DNA of 64,000 bases from assembly GCF_021532275.1 (NCBI RefSeq), contig NZ_JACBOT010000036.1, positions 62,001 to 126,000 of the forward strand, written 5' to 3'. This document shows positions 10,075 to 18,538 of this stretch, in pieces. The notes beneath the pieces were generated by a model. The model worked only from the letters and a program-made list of their open reading frames with translations, searched no databases and was not told the DNA's origin. Each line of letters starts with the position of its first letter. The first letter of the stretch is position 1. Position numbers and translations under genes: made by a program. The DNA is from Brevibacterium sp. UCMA 11754. Its GTDB lineage: Bacteria; Actinomycetota; Actinomycetes; Actinomycetales; Brevibacteriaceae.

Positions 10075-11949
10075 ATGTCGAATTCCGTGCAGATGCCGGC
10101 TCTCGGTGAGTCGGTGACCGAAGGAACAGTCACCCGCTGGCTGAAATCCGTCGGTGAAGAAATCGAAGTAGACGAGCCGTTGCTCGAGGTGTCGACCGAC
10201 AAGGTCGACACGGAGATCCCCAGCCCGTACGCAGGTGTCCTGGAGAAGATCTTGGCCGACGAAGACGATGTCGTCGAAGTCGGTGGAGACCTTGCCTATA
10301 TCGGCGACGGCAGCGGATCCGATTCCGCAGACTCGACCGAGGCAGAGGACACGTCCGATGAGGACTCCTCCGAAGCAGCCGAGGACTCCTCTGAAGCAAC
10401 TGAGGAATCCGAGCCCGCAGCGGCAGAGGAAGCCGAGGAGAGAGCCTCTGACTCCGCAGACGAATCGGCTGCTGAAGCACCGGCGTCACCGGGTTCCGAG
10501 GGCGAAGGCACGGAGATCACCATGCCAGCGCTTGGTGAGTCCGTGACCGAAGGCACCGTTACTCGGTGGCTCAAAGAGGTCGGCGAAGAAGTTGAGGTCG
10601 ATGAACCTCTGCTCGAGGTGTCCACCGACAAGGTCGACACCGAGGTCCCCTCCCCCGTGGCAGGAACAGTTCAGGCACACCTGGCCGAAGAGGACGAGAC
10701 CGTCGAGGTCGGCGCACCGTTGGCTCGCGTCGGCTCAGGCGCTCCCGCCTCCTCCGACTCGGGATCCGCCGATTCGGAGTCGGCTGCGGCAGAGTCTTCC
10801 GCCGCTGAAGAGGAAGCCCCGGCCGAAGAGCCTCAGGAAGCCCCTGCTGAGGAGCCAGAGGAAGAAGCACCCGCCGAGGACGAGAAGTCCGCGCCCGCAG
10901 AAGAAGCACCGAAGCAGGAAGCCTCTGCTCCGGCCGCTTCGAAGCCTGCCGCGGCGAAGTCCGAGAGCTCAACACCTGCTCCCGCCGCTGCTGACACCGT
11001 TGGTGAGAATGCAGCATATGTGACCCCTCTCGTTCGCCGTCTGGCACGCGATGAGGGAGTCGATCTGAGCTCCGTCACCGGCACTGGTGTGGGCGGACGC
11101 ATCCGCAAGCATGACGTCGTCGCCGCGGCCGCGAATCGTGGTTCGGCAACGTCGGGTTCGGCAGCTCCGGCAGCCGGCGGTGCGAAGGCAACGTTCAAGC
11201 TCGAGATTCCCGAAGAGGCCGCGAAACTTCGTGGCACCACGGAGAAGGCTTCGCGCATCCGACAGACGATTGCCAAACGGATGAGCGAGTCCCTCGAAGT
11301 ATCGGCTCAGCTGACCCAGGTGGTCGAGGTCGATATGACACGGGTCGTGAAACTGCGCAAGGCCAACAAGGAAGCCTTCCAGTCAAAGCACGGCTCGAAG
11401 CTGACCTACCTGCCGTTCTTCGGTAAGGCCGTCGTCGAGGCGCTGAAGCAGCACCCGAAGGTCAACGCACAGTACGATCTGGAATCTCAGCAGATCACGT
11501 ACTTCGATCATGAGCACCTGGCGATCGCGGTGGACACCCCCCGTGGACTCCTCGTGCCTGTGATCAAGGACGCTGGCGACCTGAGCATCGCCGGGATCTC
11601 GAAGTCGATCGACGATGTCGCGGACCGGACTCGCAACAACAAGATCATGCCTGATGAGCTCTCGGGTGGAACGTTCACCATCACCAATATCGGTTCGGTG
11701 GGTGCTCTGTTCGATACTCCGATCATCAACCAGCCGCAGATGGGCATTCTGGGCACCGGTACGATCGTGCGACGTCCGATCGTCGTCAAGACTGCAGACG
11801 GGGAAGAGTCCATCGCCATCCGCGACATGGTCTACCTGCCGTTGACCTACAACCACCAGTTGGTTGACGGTGCGGATGCAGGACGATTCCTGCAGACGAT
11901 CAAGGCGCGTCTGGAAGAAGGCAACTTCGAGGCGGACCTCGAGCTCTGA
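10075..11949 (+). CDS. sucB: dihydrolipoamide acyltransferase (E2), two lipoyl domains
   Basis: E2 core of the pyruvate/2-oxoglutarate dehydrogenase complexes, 624 residues. Domain order: lipoyl domain 1 (about 1-77, lipoylated Lys43 in STDKVD), an Ala/Glu/Ser linker, lipoyl domain 2 (about 146-222, Lys186 in an identical STDKVD), a long Ala/Glu/Pro linker, a peripheral subunit-binding domain (about 316-350), and the catalytic domain with HQLVDG near residue 599. Actinobacterial proteins of this type are usually annotated sucB, although family knowledge says the same protein serves as E2 for PDH, since actinobacterial 2-oxoglutarate dehydrogenase carries its own E2-like domain. The lipoate genes lipB and lipA are 2 kb away. 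Confidence 0.95.
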   Translation: MSNSVQMPALGESVTEGTVTRWLKSVGEEIEVDEPLLEVSTDKVDTEIPSPYAGVLEKILADEDDVVEVGGDLAYIGDGSGSDSADSTEAEDTSDEDSSEAAEDSSEATEESEPAAAEEAEERASDSADESAAEAPASPGSEGEGTEITMPALGESVTEGTVTRWLKEVGEEVEVDEPLLEVSTDKVDTEVPSPVAGTVQAHLAEEDETVEVGAPLARVGSGAPASSDSGSADSESAAAESSAAEEEAPAEEPQEAPAEEPEEEAPAEDEKSAPAEEAPKQEASAPAASKPAAAKSESSTPAPAAADTVGENAAYVTPLVRRLARDEGVDLSSVTGTGVGGRIRKHDVVAAAANRGSATSGSAAPAAGGAKATFKLEIPEEAAKLRGTTEKASRIRQTIAKRMSESLEVSAQLTQVVEVDMTRVVKLRKANKEAFQSKHGSKLTYLPFFGKAVVEALKQHPKVNAQYDLESQQITYFDHEHLAIAVDTPRGLLVPVIKDAGDLSIAGISKSIDDVADRTRNNKIMPDELSGGTFTITNIGSVGALFDTPIINQPQMGILGTGTIVRRPIVVKTADGEESIAIRDMVYLPLTYNHQLVDGADAGRFLQTIKARLEEGNFEADLEL

Positions 11950-12003
11950 TATGTTCCAGGACCAGTTCCTGAGGTGAGTCGCCAGACTCTCCAGGGAAAT
12001 GGG

Positions 12004-12033
12004 AAGGCCGGTCACTGATGTGGCCGGCCTTTC
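12004..12033 (+). terminator. rho-independent terminator after the lpdA-E2 operon
   Basis: An 11-bp stem (12004-12014 with 12021-12031, one G-T pair) with a 6-base loop is followed by TTTCTC. It lies between convergent genes and most likely ends lpdA-E2 transcription. Confidence 0.75.
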
Positions 12034-12055
12034 TCATGCCTTCAGGCCTCTCCCC

Positions 12056-12097
12056 CACTCAACCGTCGATCTCCCGCACTCAACCGTCGGTCTCCGT
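12056..12097. repeat. 21-bp tandem duplication spanning a stop codon
   Basis: Two adjacent 21-base units (12056-12076 and 12077-12097) share CACTCAACCGTCG and TCTCC and differ at only a few positions. The copy at 12077 contains the last codons and the stop of the minus-strand pseudokinase-like gene. The copy at 12056 lies just past that stop and would encode a near-repeat of its tail. The unit is exactly 7 codons. Confidence 0.8.
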
Positions 12098-13531
12098 GAC
12101 TGCGAGAATCTTCCAGGCACTGCCATGGGGCACCAACTCGAACTCGACGTGGGTGGGCTCGAACCCTGACTCCTTCCCTTCGGCCGTGACGCTCGTCGAC
12201 ATGCGGGCCCGGACCAGGATGTGGTCGTCCGTCCGCTCCCTGACGACTGGATCATCCAACTCGATCGCGTAATCATTGCCGACGAAGGCCTGGAGGTCGA
12301 GCAGCTCATCGGCCGTTGCAGCTGAGGAGTCGGGGACGGTCAGTGCCGCTAAAGCCTGCTCATCACCGGCGCTCAATGCATCTGAGCGCTTTCGGCAGAG
12401 GTCATCCAGCAGGGCAAGGACCTGCCTGTCCGACATCCTCTCGGCATCGCTGTCCGGCTCAATCGTTCCCGGCACGGAGCTCTCTGCCGAAGACGGGCCC
12501 GAGTCCTCTGGCGAACTCACCGAGGCGGCGGTTCCCTCCGTACTCCACGACCTGACCATGACGGCCCCGCCGAGGATCGTCACGAAAACTGCGAGGAGAG
12601 CCCAGGCTCGCGGCCGGGTCGTCAGCTTCTGTCGTCGTTCCACAGTCTGCAGTCGATCCAGCAGACTGCGACAGCCCTCATCGATGGTTGCTGACAGACG
12701 AGTCAGCAGGTTTGGACTCACCCGGCTTCGGCGAGGTTCCCGGCGTCGCCTGCGAACACCTTCACGGCTGGCTGCCCGCAGCCGACCCGCGGCGCCTGTG
12801 CCTGTGGCTTCGGATCGACCTGGCGCCGTCGCGGTATCGGGCCGACGCACGGGCGTGGGCGACTTGGCTGCTCGCAATCGCGCCGTCAGGGCCTGTCCGG
12901 GGTCGAGGTCGGGTTCAGCAGGCAGCAGCGGGAGCGCACTGGCGGCCCCGGTTCGACGCAGTGCCGCGCTGACCTCGTCGAGGGTGTCATTGAGACCGGA
13001 GACGGCGCACGAGTCGCCCAGCAGCTGTGCGACCAATGTCTGCAGCGGCTGGGAACAGCCTGCCAGAGCGACGGAGACCGGAAGGGGACTCTGCTCCCAC
13101 GGACGACCGTGCGCCGCGTGAAAGATCATCTCTCCGACCGCGAATCGGGTCGAGGCCGGCGATGTCCGGCTGATTCCGGGGATGATCCGGGGGTGGCCAT
13201 CGGCATCGAGGCCGATGCTCTCAAGGCTGAGACGGGATTGCGCGTCGCTGCTCCCCCGCAGCTCGTCGGCGATGCCGAGGAAGAGCGTGCTCAACTCGCC
13301 TTCCACCAGCCCCTGGTAGGAACGGACAGCGTCGAGGACGAGGCCGCCGGCAAGTGGTTCCACGAGGAGAAGCGAGGTGCGGCCGGTAGGCAGATCGACC
13401 TCGGCGATGCCGAGAGCGTCCGGGTGATCTGCGTCGAAGCCGCCATGGGCGACTCCCCAGAGCGTCTGCCCCTGAGCATTCACCAGTCGATGGATGTCAT
13501 CAGAGACCGGTGCTTGGAGTTCCCACGTCAT
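12080..13531 (-). CDS. pseudokinase-like single-pass membrane protein
   Basis: Not a family I can name. It has 483 residues. Residues about 1-170 have the rhythm of a Ser/Thr kinase C-lobe (LVEGELSTLFLGIADEL..., LDADGHPRIIPG, FAVGEMIFHAAHGRPW), but the catalytic HRD and DFG residues are absent, so any kinase fold would be inactive. A basic Arg-rich linker (about 250-290) precedes one membrane helix (AWALLAVFVTILGGAVMV, about 328-345), then a Ser/Glu-rich spacer and an external C-terminal domain (about 385-483) that could be NTF2-like. The gene is divergent from lipB across an AT-rich promoter region. The kinase comparison is inference from the pattern alone. Confidence 0.6.
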   Translation of the reverse strand: MTWELQAPVSDDIHRLVNAQGQTLWGVAHGGFDADHPDALGIAEVDLPTGRTSLLLVEPLAGGLVLDAVRSYQGLVEGELSTLFLGIADELRGSSDAQSRLSLESIGLDADGHPRIIPGISRTSPASTRFAVGEMIFHAAHGRPWEQSPLPVSVALAGCSQPLQTLVAQLLGDSCAVSGLNDTLDEVSAALRRTGAASALPLLPAEPDLDPGQALTARLRAAKSPTPVRRPDTATAPGRSEATGTGAAGRLRAASREGVRRRRREPRRSRVSPNLLTRLSATIDEGCRSLLDRLQTVERRQKLTTRPRAWALLAVFVTILGGAVMVRSWSTEGTAASVSSPEDSGPSSAESSVPGTIEPDSDAERMSDRQVLALLDDLCRKRSDALSAGDEQALAALTVPDSSAATADELLDLQAFVGNDYAIELDDPVVRERTDDHILVRARMSTSVTAEGKESGFEPTHVEFELVPHGSAWKILAVTETDG

Positions 13532-13550
13532 TGTTCGTCATCTCCGTCGA

Positions 13551-13620
13551 TGGATTACGCGGCATTTATAATGCTATATGATCATGTTTGACTCTATTTA
13601 ATACTGTTTGATAGCGCGGG
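13551..13620. promoter_or_regulatory. AT-rich divergent promoter region
   Basis: This stretch is strikingly AT-rich against the surrounding GC-rich DNA. It contains two TGTTTGA copies (from 13585 and 13604) and TATAAT-like words (ATTTATAAT, TTTAATACT). It lies between the divergent pseudokinase-like gene and lipB and probably holds the minus-strand promoter. I cannot assign a regulator. Confidence 0.45.
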
Positions 13621-13709
13621 ATATGTCAACAGGGTTCCCGCACCCAGAGGTGTCGAGGCTCATCTTCAATGAAATTGAACCCCCGGGACAAGAGACATAG
13701 TCTGGAGGC

Positions 13710-14348
13710 ATGCCTCTGGTCACCGAAACACTGGGCTTCGCACCCGTCTACTCGGACTACGTGCGAACCTGGGACTTGCAGAAGAAGTATCACGAAGAAG
13801 TGCTTGCGGGGGATCGCAGCTCAACGATTCTCCTGCTCGAACACCCGCCGGTCTACACTGCCGGAAAACGCACGGAAGACCACGAGCGGCCGACCGACGG
13901 CACAGAGGTCGTCGATGTCGACCGTGGAGGGAAGATCACCTGGCATGGACCGGGTCAGCTCGTCGCCTACCTCGTGTACAAGCTCAACGACACCAAAGAG
14001 GTCAGACTGTTCGTCTCTCAGCTCGAGGATTCGATGATCGAACTCCTCGCTGAATACGACATCGAAGCCACGACCGTCGAGGGACGCGCGGGTGTTTGGA
14101 TCCTCGGAGACGGAACCCGCCGTGACCGGAAGATCGGCGCAATCGGCATCCGCATCCACGAAGGCGTGACCATGCACGGTCTGGCACTGAACTGCAGCAA
14201 TGACCTCGCTGCCTACGAACCGATCATCGCCTGCGGGATCGCGGACGCCGACACCACGACCATGAGTGCAGAACTCGGCCGAAGCGTGACACCTGAAGAT
14301 GTCGCGAGCCGCCTCGACGAGATCCTGCACCACCACATCACAGCCTAG
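13710..14348 (+). CDS. lipB: octanoyl-ACP:protein N-octanoyltransferase
   Basis: First committed step of lipoylation: transfers octanoate from ACP to the lipoyl lysine of E2 and GcvH. It has 212 residues. The signature RGGKITWHGPGQLVAY is at about 72-87, and the catalytic pair is Lys141 (in KIGAIGIR) and Cys175 (in IIACGI). A TTGAAC (13675) and CATAGT (13696) pair sits directly before ATG 13710, so the message may be leaderless or have a very short leader; a GGAG lies only a base or two from the ATG. lipA follows after 10 bases. Confidence 0.95.
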   Translation: MPLVTETLGFAPVYSDYVRTWDLQKKYHEEVLAGDRSSTILLLEHPPVYTAGKRTEDHERPTDGTEVVDVDRGGKITWHGPGQLVAYLVYKLNDTKEVRLFVSQLEDSMIELLAEYDIEATTVEGRAGVWILGDGTRRDRKIGAIGIRIHEGVTMHGLALNCSNDLAAYEPIIACGIADADTTTMSAELGRSVTPEDVASRLDEILHHHITA

Positions 14349-14358
14349 GAGAATAGAC

Positions 14359-15411
14359 GTGACCATAGCGCCAGAAGGCCGTCGCATGCTCCGTGTCGAA
14401 GCACGGAACTCAGAGACGCCGATCGAAGACAAGCCAGCCTGGATCAAGGCAAAGGCCCATATCGGTCCCGAATACACGTCTCTGAAATCACTGGTTCGCA
14501 AGCAGGAGCTGCACACTGTCTGCGAGGAAGCCGGCTGCCCCAATATCTTCGAGTGCTGGGAAGATCGCGAAGCGACGTTCCTCATCGGTGGCGAACAGTG
14601 CACACGACGCTGTGATTTCTGTCAGATCGATACAGGAAAGCCTGCCGACTTCGATGCCGATGAACCTCGCCGTGTGGCAGCCTCCGTCGGAGAGATGGGT
14701 CTGCGTTACTCGACGATCACCGGAGTTGCCCGCGACGACCTCGACGACGGCGGTGCATGGCTGTATGCCGAGACCGTACGTCAGATCCACAATCTCGACA
14801 GCACCGATGGAAGCGGTACGGGCGTCGAACTCCTCATCCCTGACTTCAACGCTGAACCCGATCAGCTCGCCGAGGTCTTCTCCTCGCGTCCGGAGGTGCT
14901 GGCTCACAATGTTGAGACTGTCCCCCGCATCTTCAAGCGGATCCGTCCGGCCTTCCGCTATGAGCGGTCACTGTCCGTGATCACCCGGGCGCGCGAGGCC
15001 GGCCTCATCACGAAGTCCAACCTCATGCTGGGCATGGGTGAGACGAACGACGAGATCATCGAGACTCTGCGCGACCTGCACGCGGCTGGGTGTGACCTCA
15101 TCACGATCAACCAGTACCTGAGGCCCTCCCCGCGCCACCATCCCGTCACTCGGTGGGTCAAGCCGGCCGACTTCGTGATGCTGCGCGATGCAGCACAGGA
15201 CATCGGGTTCTCAGGCGTCATGTCCGGTCCCCTGGTGCGTTCCTCGTACCGTGCCGGCCGCCTGTGGGCGACCGCTATGCGCCACCGTGGGGAGCAGATC
15301 CCCGCCCATCTGTCCCACCTTGACAGGCACACTCCTGCCAAGCAGGAGGCTCAGGCCGTTGTGGATACATTCGGTCCGGGCGAAGAGGTAGACTTGACTG
15401 CTGAGCAATGA
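14359..15411 (+). CDS. lipA: lipoyl synthase
   Basis: Radical-SAM enzyme that inserts two sulfurs into protein-bound octanoyl groups. It has 350 residues from GTG 14359, which follows TAGGAGAATAGAC. An in-frame ATG at 14299 lies inside lipB and has no such site, so I reject it. Both clusters are encoded: auxiliary-cluster Cys55, Cys60 and Cys66, and the radical-SAM motif Cys81-x3-Cys85-x2-Cys88 (CTRRCDFC). The C-terminal RSSYRAG supplies the conserved serine of the auxiliary cluster. It forms an operon with lipB and probably continues into the DUF4191 gene. Confidence 0.96.
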   Translation: MTIAPEGRRMLRVEARNSETPIEDKPAWIKAKAHIGPEYTSLKSLVRKQELHTVCEEAGCPNIFECWEDREATFLIGGEQCTRRCDFCQIDTGKPADFDADEPRRVAASVGEMGLRYSTITGVARDDLDDGGAWLYAETVRQIHNLDSTDGSGTGVELLIPDFNAEPDQLAEVFSSRPEVLAHNVETVPRIFKRIRPAFRYERSLSVITRAREAGLITKSNLMLGMGETNDEIIETLRDLHAAGCDLITINQYLRPSPRHHPVTRWVKPADFVMLRDAAQDIGFSGVMSGPLVRSSYRAGRLWATAMRHRGEQIPAHLSHLDRHTPAKQEAQAVVDTFGPGEEVDLTAEQ

Positions 15412-15466
15412 GAGCGCTCGGGGCCCGGCCCCGACGCCGATACGCCATTCAAGAGCAAGTGAGAGC

Positions 15467-16198
15467 ATGAGCGAAGAACCGCGCAAGGGACTTTTCCGCC
15501 GGAAGCCCAAGGACCCGAACAAGAAGCCAGGACGTCTGGCGCAGATGAAGCAGGTCTACGAGCTGTCGGCCAAGCACAATAAGGCCACCCCGTGGCTGTT
15601 GGCCGCGGCGATCCTCGGCTGTACGCTCATCGGCCTGCTGGCTGGACTTCTGTTCGGCGGAGCGGTCTTCACAACGATCCTCGGCTTCATGGTGGGTCTG
15701 CTGCTCGGCATGTTCATGCTCGGCCGGTTTGCCGAAACCGCAGCCTTCGCACAGATGGACGGCCAGCCCGGAGCCTTCGGTGCCGTCCTCAACACCGCCC
15801 GCCGCGGCTACCTGATGGACGACAAGCCCATCGCCATCGACCCGAAGAGCCGCGACCTCGTGTTCCGCTCGACCGGACGTGCGGGAGTCGTTCTGCTCAG
15901 CGAAGGACCGAAGGGTCGCAGCGCGAAGCTGCTGGCCAAGGAGCGCAAGCGCCACGAACGCATTCTGCCCAATGTCCCGGTTCACACGTTCCAGGGAGGC
16001 AACGAGGATGGCCAGCTGAAGATGAAGCAGGTCGTGCCGGCCGTGCAGAAGCTTCCGCGCAAGCTCAATAAGAACGAAGTGCTTGCCGTGCGCAATCGCC
16101 TCGCCGCTCTCGGCACTCAGGGGACTCGTCCTCCGATCCCGAAGGGCATCGACCCGAACAAGGCTCGCCCGAACCATAAGGCGATGCGCGGACGCTGA
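15467..16198 (+). CDS. DUF4191 domain membrane protein
   Basis: Actinobacterial DUF4191 protein, 243 residues, function unknown. A basic cytosolic N-terminus (about 1-42) is followed by two closely spaced hydrophobic helices (about 43-65 and 68-88, rich in Gly and Leu) and a soluble C-terminal half of about 150 residues with many Lys and Arg. It sits 55 bases downstream of lipA, an arrangement common in actinobacteria, so cotranscription is likely. A perfect inverted repeat lies beyond the stop. Confidence 0.85.
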   Translation: MSEEPRKGLFRRKPKDPNKKPGRLAQMKQVYELSAKHNKATPWLLAAAILGCTLIGLLAGLLFGGAVFTTILGFMVGLLLGMFMLGRFAETAAFAQMDGQPGAFGAVLNTARRGYLMDDKPIAIDPKSRDLVFRSTGRAGVVLLSEGPKGRSAKLLAKERKRHERILPNVPVHTFQGGNEDGQLKMKQVVPAVQKLPRKLNKNEVLAVRNRLAALGTQGTRPPIPKGIDPNKARPNHKAMRGR

Positions 16199-16263
16199 TC
16201 TCTGCGCTCACACACCGACGCACTGCAGCGGTCCACACCGACGTAATACAGCAGTCGCAGTAA

Positions 16264-16309
16264 AGAGCAGTGGGGCACCGACTCGATCGAGTCGGTGCCC
16301 CACTGCTCT
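16264..16309. terminator. 46-bp perfect palindrome, bidirectional terminator
   Basis: The 46 bases are their own reverse complement with no mismatch, centred between 16286 and 16287 (core ACTCGATCGAGT). It lies between the convergent DUF4191 and RDD genes and probably terminates both. No long T-run follows on either side. Confidence 0.8.
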
Positions 16310-16372
16310 GCAGTTTCGCATCTGCACGAACTGCTCTCGGCCAGGACGACCGGTCCCCAGCCGGGAAAGGCC

Positions 16373-16813
16373 TCAGCGTTTGAGAATGAGTGTGCCGGCA
16401 GCCAGATCATGGAGACCGCGATTGTCGCGGTTGAAGATCAGCGCGGGAATGACGAGGACGACCAGAGCAGTGCGGATGAGTGCTTTGGCGAACCCCGGAA
16501 CATGACCGTCCAGGCGACGGACCTCGATGCCGAAGATCCTGTGGCCGACCGTGTATCCGAGCGTGGACACGAGCAGGAAGTGCTCCAGTGCGAAGATTCC
16601 CGGAGCCAGGAACGGATTGGACGAGCCGATGAGGTTTGCGATGGCCAGGCACAAGAACCAATCCACCAGGAGCCCCAGCAGTCTGCGCCAGGCGGGAGCG
16701 AGTGAATGTGAGCCGTTCTCCGGCAAACCCAAGCGCCTGCCCGGCCAATCGCCGTCTTCTCGCTCAATCTTGGGCCCCTCAAGCCAGGAACCGAGGTCAT
16801 CACGATTAATCAC
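16373..16813 (-). CDS. RDD family membrane protein
   Basis: 146-residue RDD-domain protein. The family signature is partly visible: PAWRRLLGLLVDWFLCLAIANL (R and D positions around 41-51), then further helices around 70-90 and 112-130. RDD proteins are multi-pass membrane proteins, mostly of unknown role. The gene is divergent from glnA1 with 143 bases between starts, as is common in actinobacteria. Confidence 0.85.
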   Translation of the reverse strand: MINRDDLGSWLEGPKIEREDGDWPGRRLGLPENGSHSLAPAWRRLLGLLVDWFLCLAIANLIGSSNPFLAPGIFALEHFLLVSTLGYTVGHRIFGIEVRRLDGHVPGFAKALIRTALVVLVIPALIFNRDNRGLHDLAAGTLILKR

Positions 16814-16912
16814 GGACCCAGCTTACCCAAATCGAACCTGGACAACCCCTCAGGAAACATGCCCGAAACATGGACGTCATCACCACTTCACCTGCTTGCA
16901 ACTAAGATTGGG

Positions 16913-16935
16913 GGTGGTCAAGACAAACGACCACC
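16913..16935 (+). promoter_or_regulatory. inverted repeat in glnA1 promoter/leader
   Basis: GGTGGTC and GACCACC form a perfect 7-bp dyad with a 9-base spacer, 22 bases before the glnA1 GTG. A TAAGAT hexamer at 16903 could be the -10 box, which would put the dyad at or just after the transcription start. It may be an operator for a nitrogen regulator or a leader hairpin. I do not see an unambiguous GlnR or AmtR consensus. Confidence 0.45.
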
Positions 16936-16956
16936 ATAATCTAACTAGGAGACTAA

Positions 16957-18381
16957 GTGTTCTCGTCTGCTGAAGAACTCGTCAACTACATCTCGGAGAA
17001 CGACGTCAAATTCGTTGACGTCCGTTTCTGCGACCTTCCCGGTGTCGTCCAGCATTTCAACCTTCCTGCAGCCTCGTACGGCACGGAAGAGATCACCGAA
17101 GGTCTGCTCTTCGACGGTTCCTCAATCACGGGCTTCCAGGGCATCCACGAATCGGACATGAAGCTGCTCGCCGATGTCTCATCGGCCTACATCGACCCTT
17201 TCCGTGAGGCCAAGACCTTGGTCATCACGCACTCGATCGTCGATCCCTTCACCGATGAGCCCTACTCCCGAGATCCTCGCCAGGTTGCGGCCAAGGCCGA
17301 GGCCTACCTCGAGAGCACCGGCATCGCCGACACCGTCTTCTTCGGCGCCGAGGCGGAGTTCTACCTCTTCGACTCCATCCGTTACCAGAACACCCCGGGC
17401 AGCAGCTTCTACAAGATCGACTCCGAGGAAGCCGCCTGGAATACGGGCGAAGACGAGCCCGGCGGCAACCTCGGCTACAAGACCCCGTTCAAGGGCGGAT
17501 ACTTCCCTGTCTCGCCTCAGGATAAGTTCGCCGACATCCGCGATCAGATGTCGCTGACGCTCGAGCAGATCGGCTTCGAGATGGAGCGGGCCCACCATGA
17601 GGTCGGCACCGCAGGACAGCAGGAGATCAACTACAAGTTCAAGACCCTGCAGCATGCCGGCGATCAGCTCCTCGACTTCAAGTACGTGATCAAGAACACG
17701 GCCTACGAACTCGGCAAGTCGGCCACCTTCATGCCCAAGCCGCTCTTCGATGACAACGGTTCGGGCATGCACTGCCACCAGTCGCTGTGGAAGAACGGTG
17801 AACCGCTGTTCTACGACGAGAACGGCTATGGTGGGCTCTCCGATCTGGCTCGCTGGTACATCGGCGGCCTCATCGAACACGCCGGCGCAGTGCTGGCCTT
17901 CACCAACCCGACGATCAACTCGTACCGTCGTCTCGTGCCGGGATACGAAGCTCCCGTCAACCTCGTCTACTCGGCTCGCAACCGCTCCGCCGCGATCCGC
18001 ATCCCGGTCACCGGCAGCTCGCCGAAGGCCAAGCGTCTCGAGTTCCGCGTGCCGGACCCGTCGACCAACCCCTACCTGGCCTTCTCCGCCCAGCTGATGG
18101 CCGGCCTCGACGGAATCCGCAATCGCATCGAGCCCCCGGAACCCATCGACAAGGACCTCTACGAGCTCCCACCAGAGGAAGCCAAGGACATCAAGTTGGT
18201 CCCCGGATCCCTCGATGAGGCGCTCATCGAGCTCGAGAAGGACCACGACTTCCTCACCGCGGGTGACGTCTTCACCTCCGACCTGATCGAGACGTGGATT
18301 CGGATCAAGCGTGAGAACGAGATCGACGTTGCACGTCTGCGTCCGACCCCGACAGAATTCGAGCTCTACTACGCACTCTGA
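16957..18381 (+). CDS. glnA: glutamine synthetase type I, adenylylatable
   Basis: Main ammonia-assimilating enzyme (glutamate + NH3 + ATP to glutamine), a cytosolic dodecamer. It has 474 residues from GTG 16957, preceded by TAGGAGACTAA. Conserved stretches are DGSSITGF near 50, the EAEFYLF stretch near 129, and GSGMHCHQS near 268. Tyr402 lies in DKDLYELPPEE, matching the tyrosine that GlnE adenylylates in this family. GlnE is encoded 1.6 kb downstream. This is the GlnA1-type enzyme; the second synthetase at 23065 lacks that tyrosine. Confidence 0.97.
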   Translation: MFSSAEELVNYISENDVKFVDVRFCDLPGVVQHFNLPAASYGTEEITEGLLFDGSSITGFQGIHESDMKLLADVSSAYIDPFREAKTLVITHSIVDPFTDEPYSRDPRQVAAKAEAYLESTGIADTVFFGAEAEFYLFDSIRYQNTPGSSFYKIDSEEAAWNTGEDEPGGNLGYKTPFKGGYFPVSPQDKFADIRDQMSLTLEQIGFEMERAHHEVGTAGQQEINYKFKTLQHAGDQLLDFKYVIKNTAYELGKSATFMPKPLFDDNGSGMHCHQSLWKNGEPLFYDENGYGGLSDLARWYIGGLIEHAGAVLAFTNPTINSYRRLVPGYEAPVNLVYSARNRSAAIRIPVTGSSPKAKRLEFRVPDPSTNPYLAFSAQLMAGLDGIRNRIEPPEPIDKDLYELPPEEAKDIKLVPGSLDEALIELEKDHDFLTAGDVFTSDLIETWIRIKRENEIDVARLRPTPTEFELYYAL

Positions 18382-18448
18382 GCCACGGCCCTAGGGCTCG
18401 CGGACTGCCGCAAGGCATGTGTGACCGCAGCTGCAGGGAATACAGTGG

Positions 18449-18478
18449 GGGCGTCACGGGTTGTCACCCGTGGCGCCC
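18449..18478 (+). terminator. terminator after glnA1
   Basis: A 12-bp GC-rich stem (18449-18460 with 18467-18478, one G-T pair) has the loop TTGTCA. Only a weak T-tract follows. It separates glnA1 from the mycothione reductase gene. Confidence 0.65.
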
Positions 18479-18538
18479 TTCAGTGCTTCTGAGCAGGGCG
18501 GCCTTCTATGGTGACCACAACTGATACAGGGATGGACA

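Noticed and set aside
10075..10740. Near-repeat of two ~230-bp DNA segments in the E2 gene
   Set aside because: These are the two lipoyl domains normal for this family, not a mobile or recent repeat.
17179..18246. 355-codon open frame on minus across glnA1
   Set aside because: Antisense shadow of GlnA1 with repetitive Val/Gly/Arg composition.
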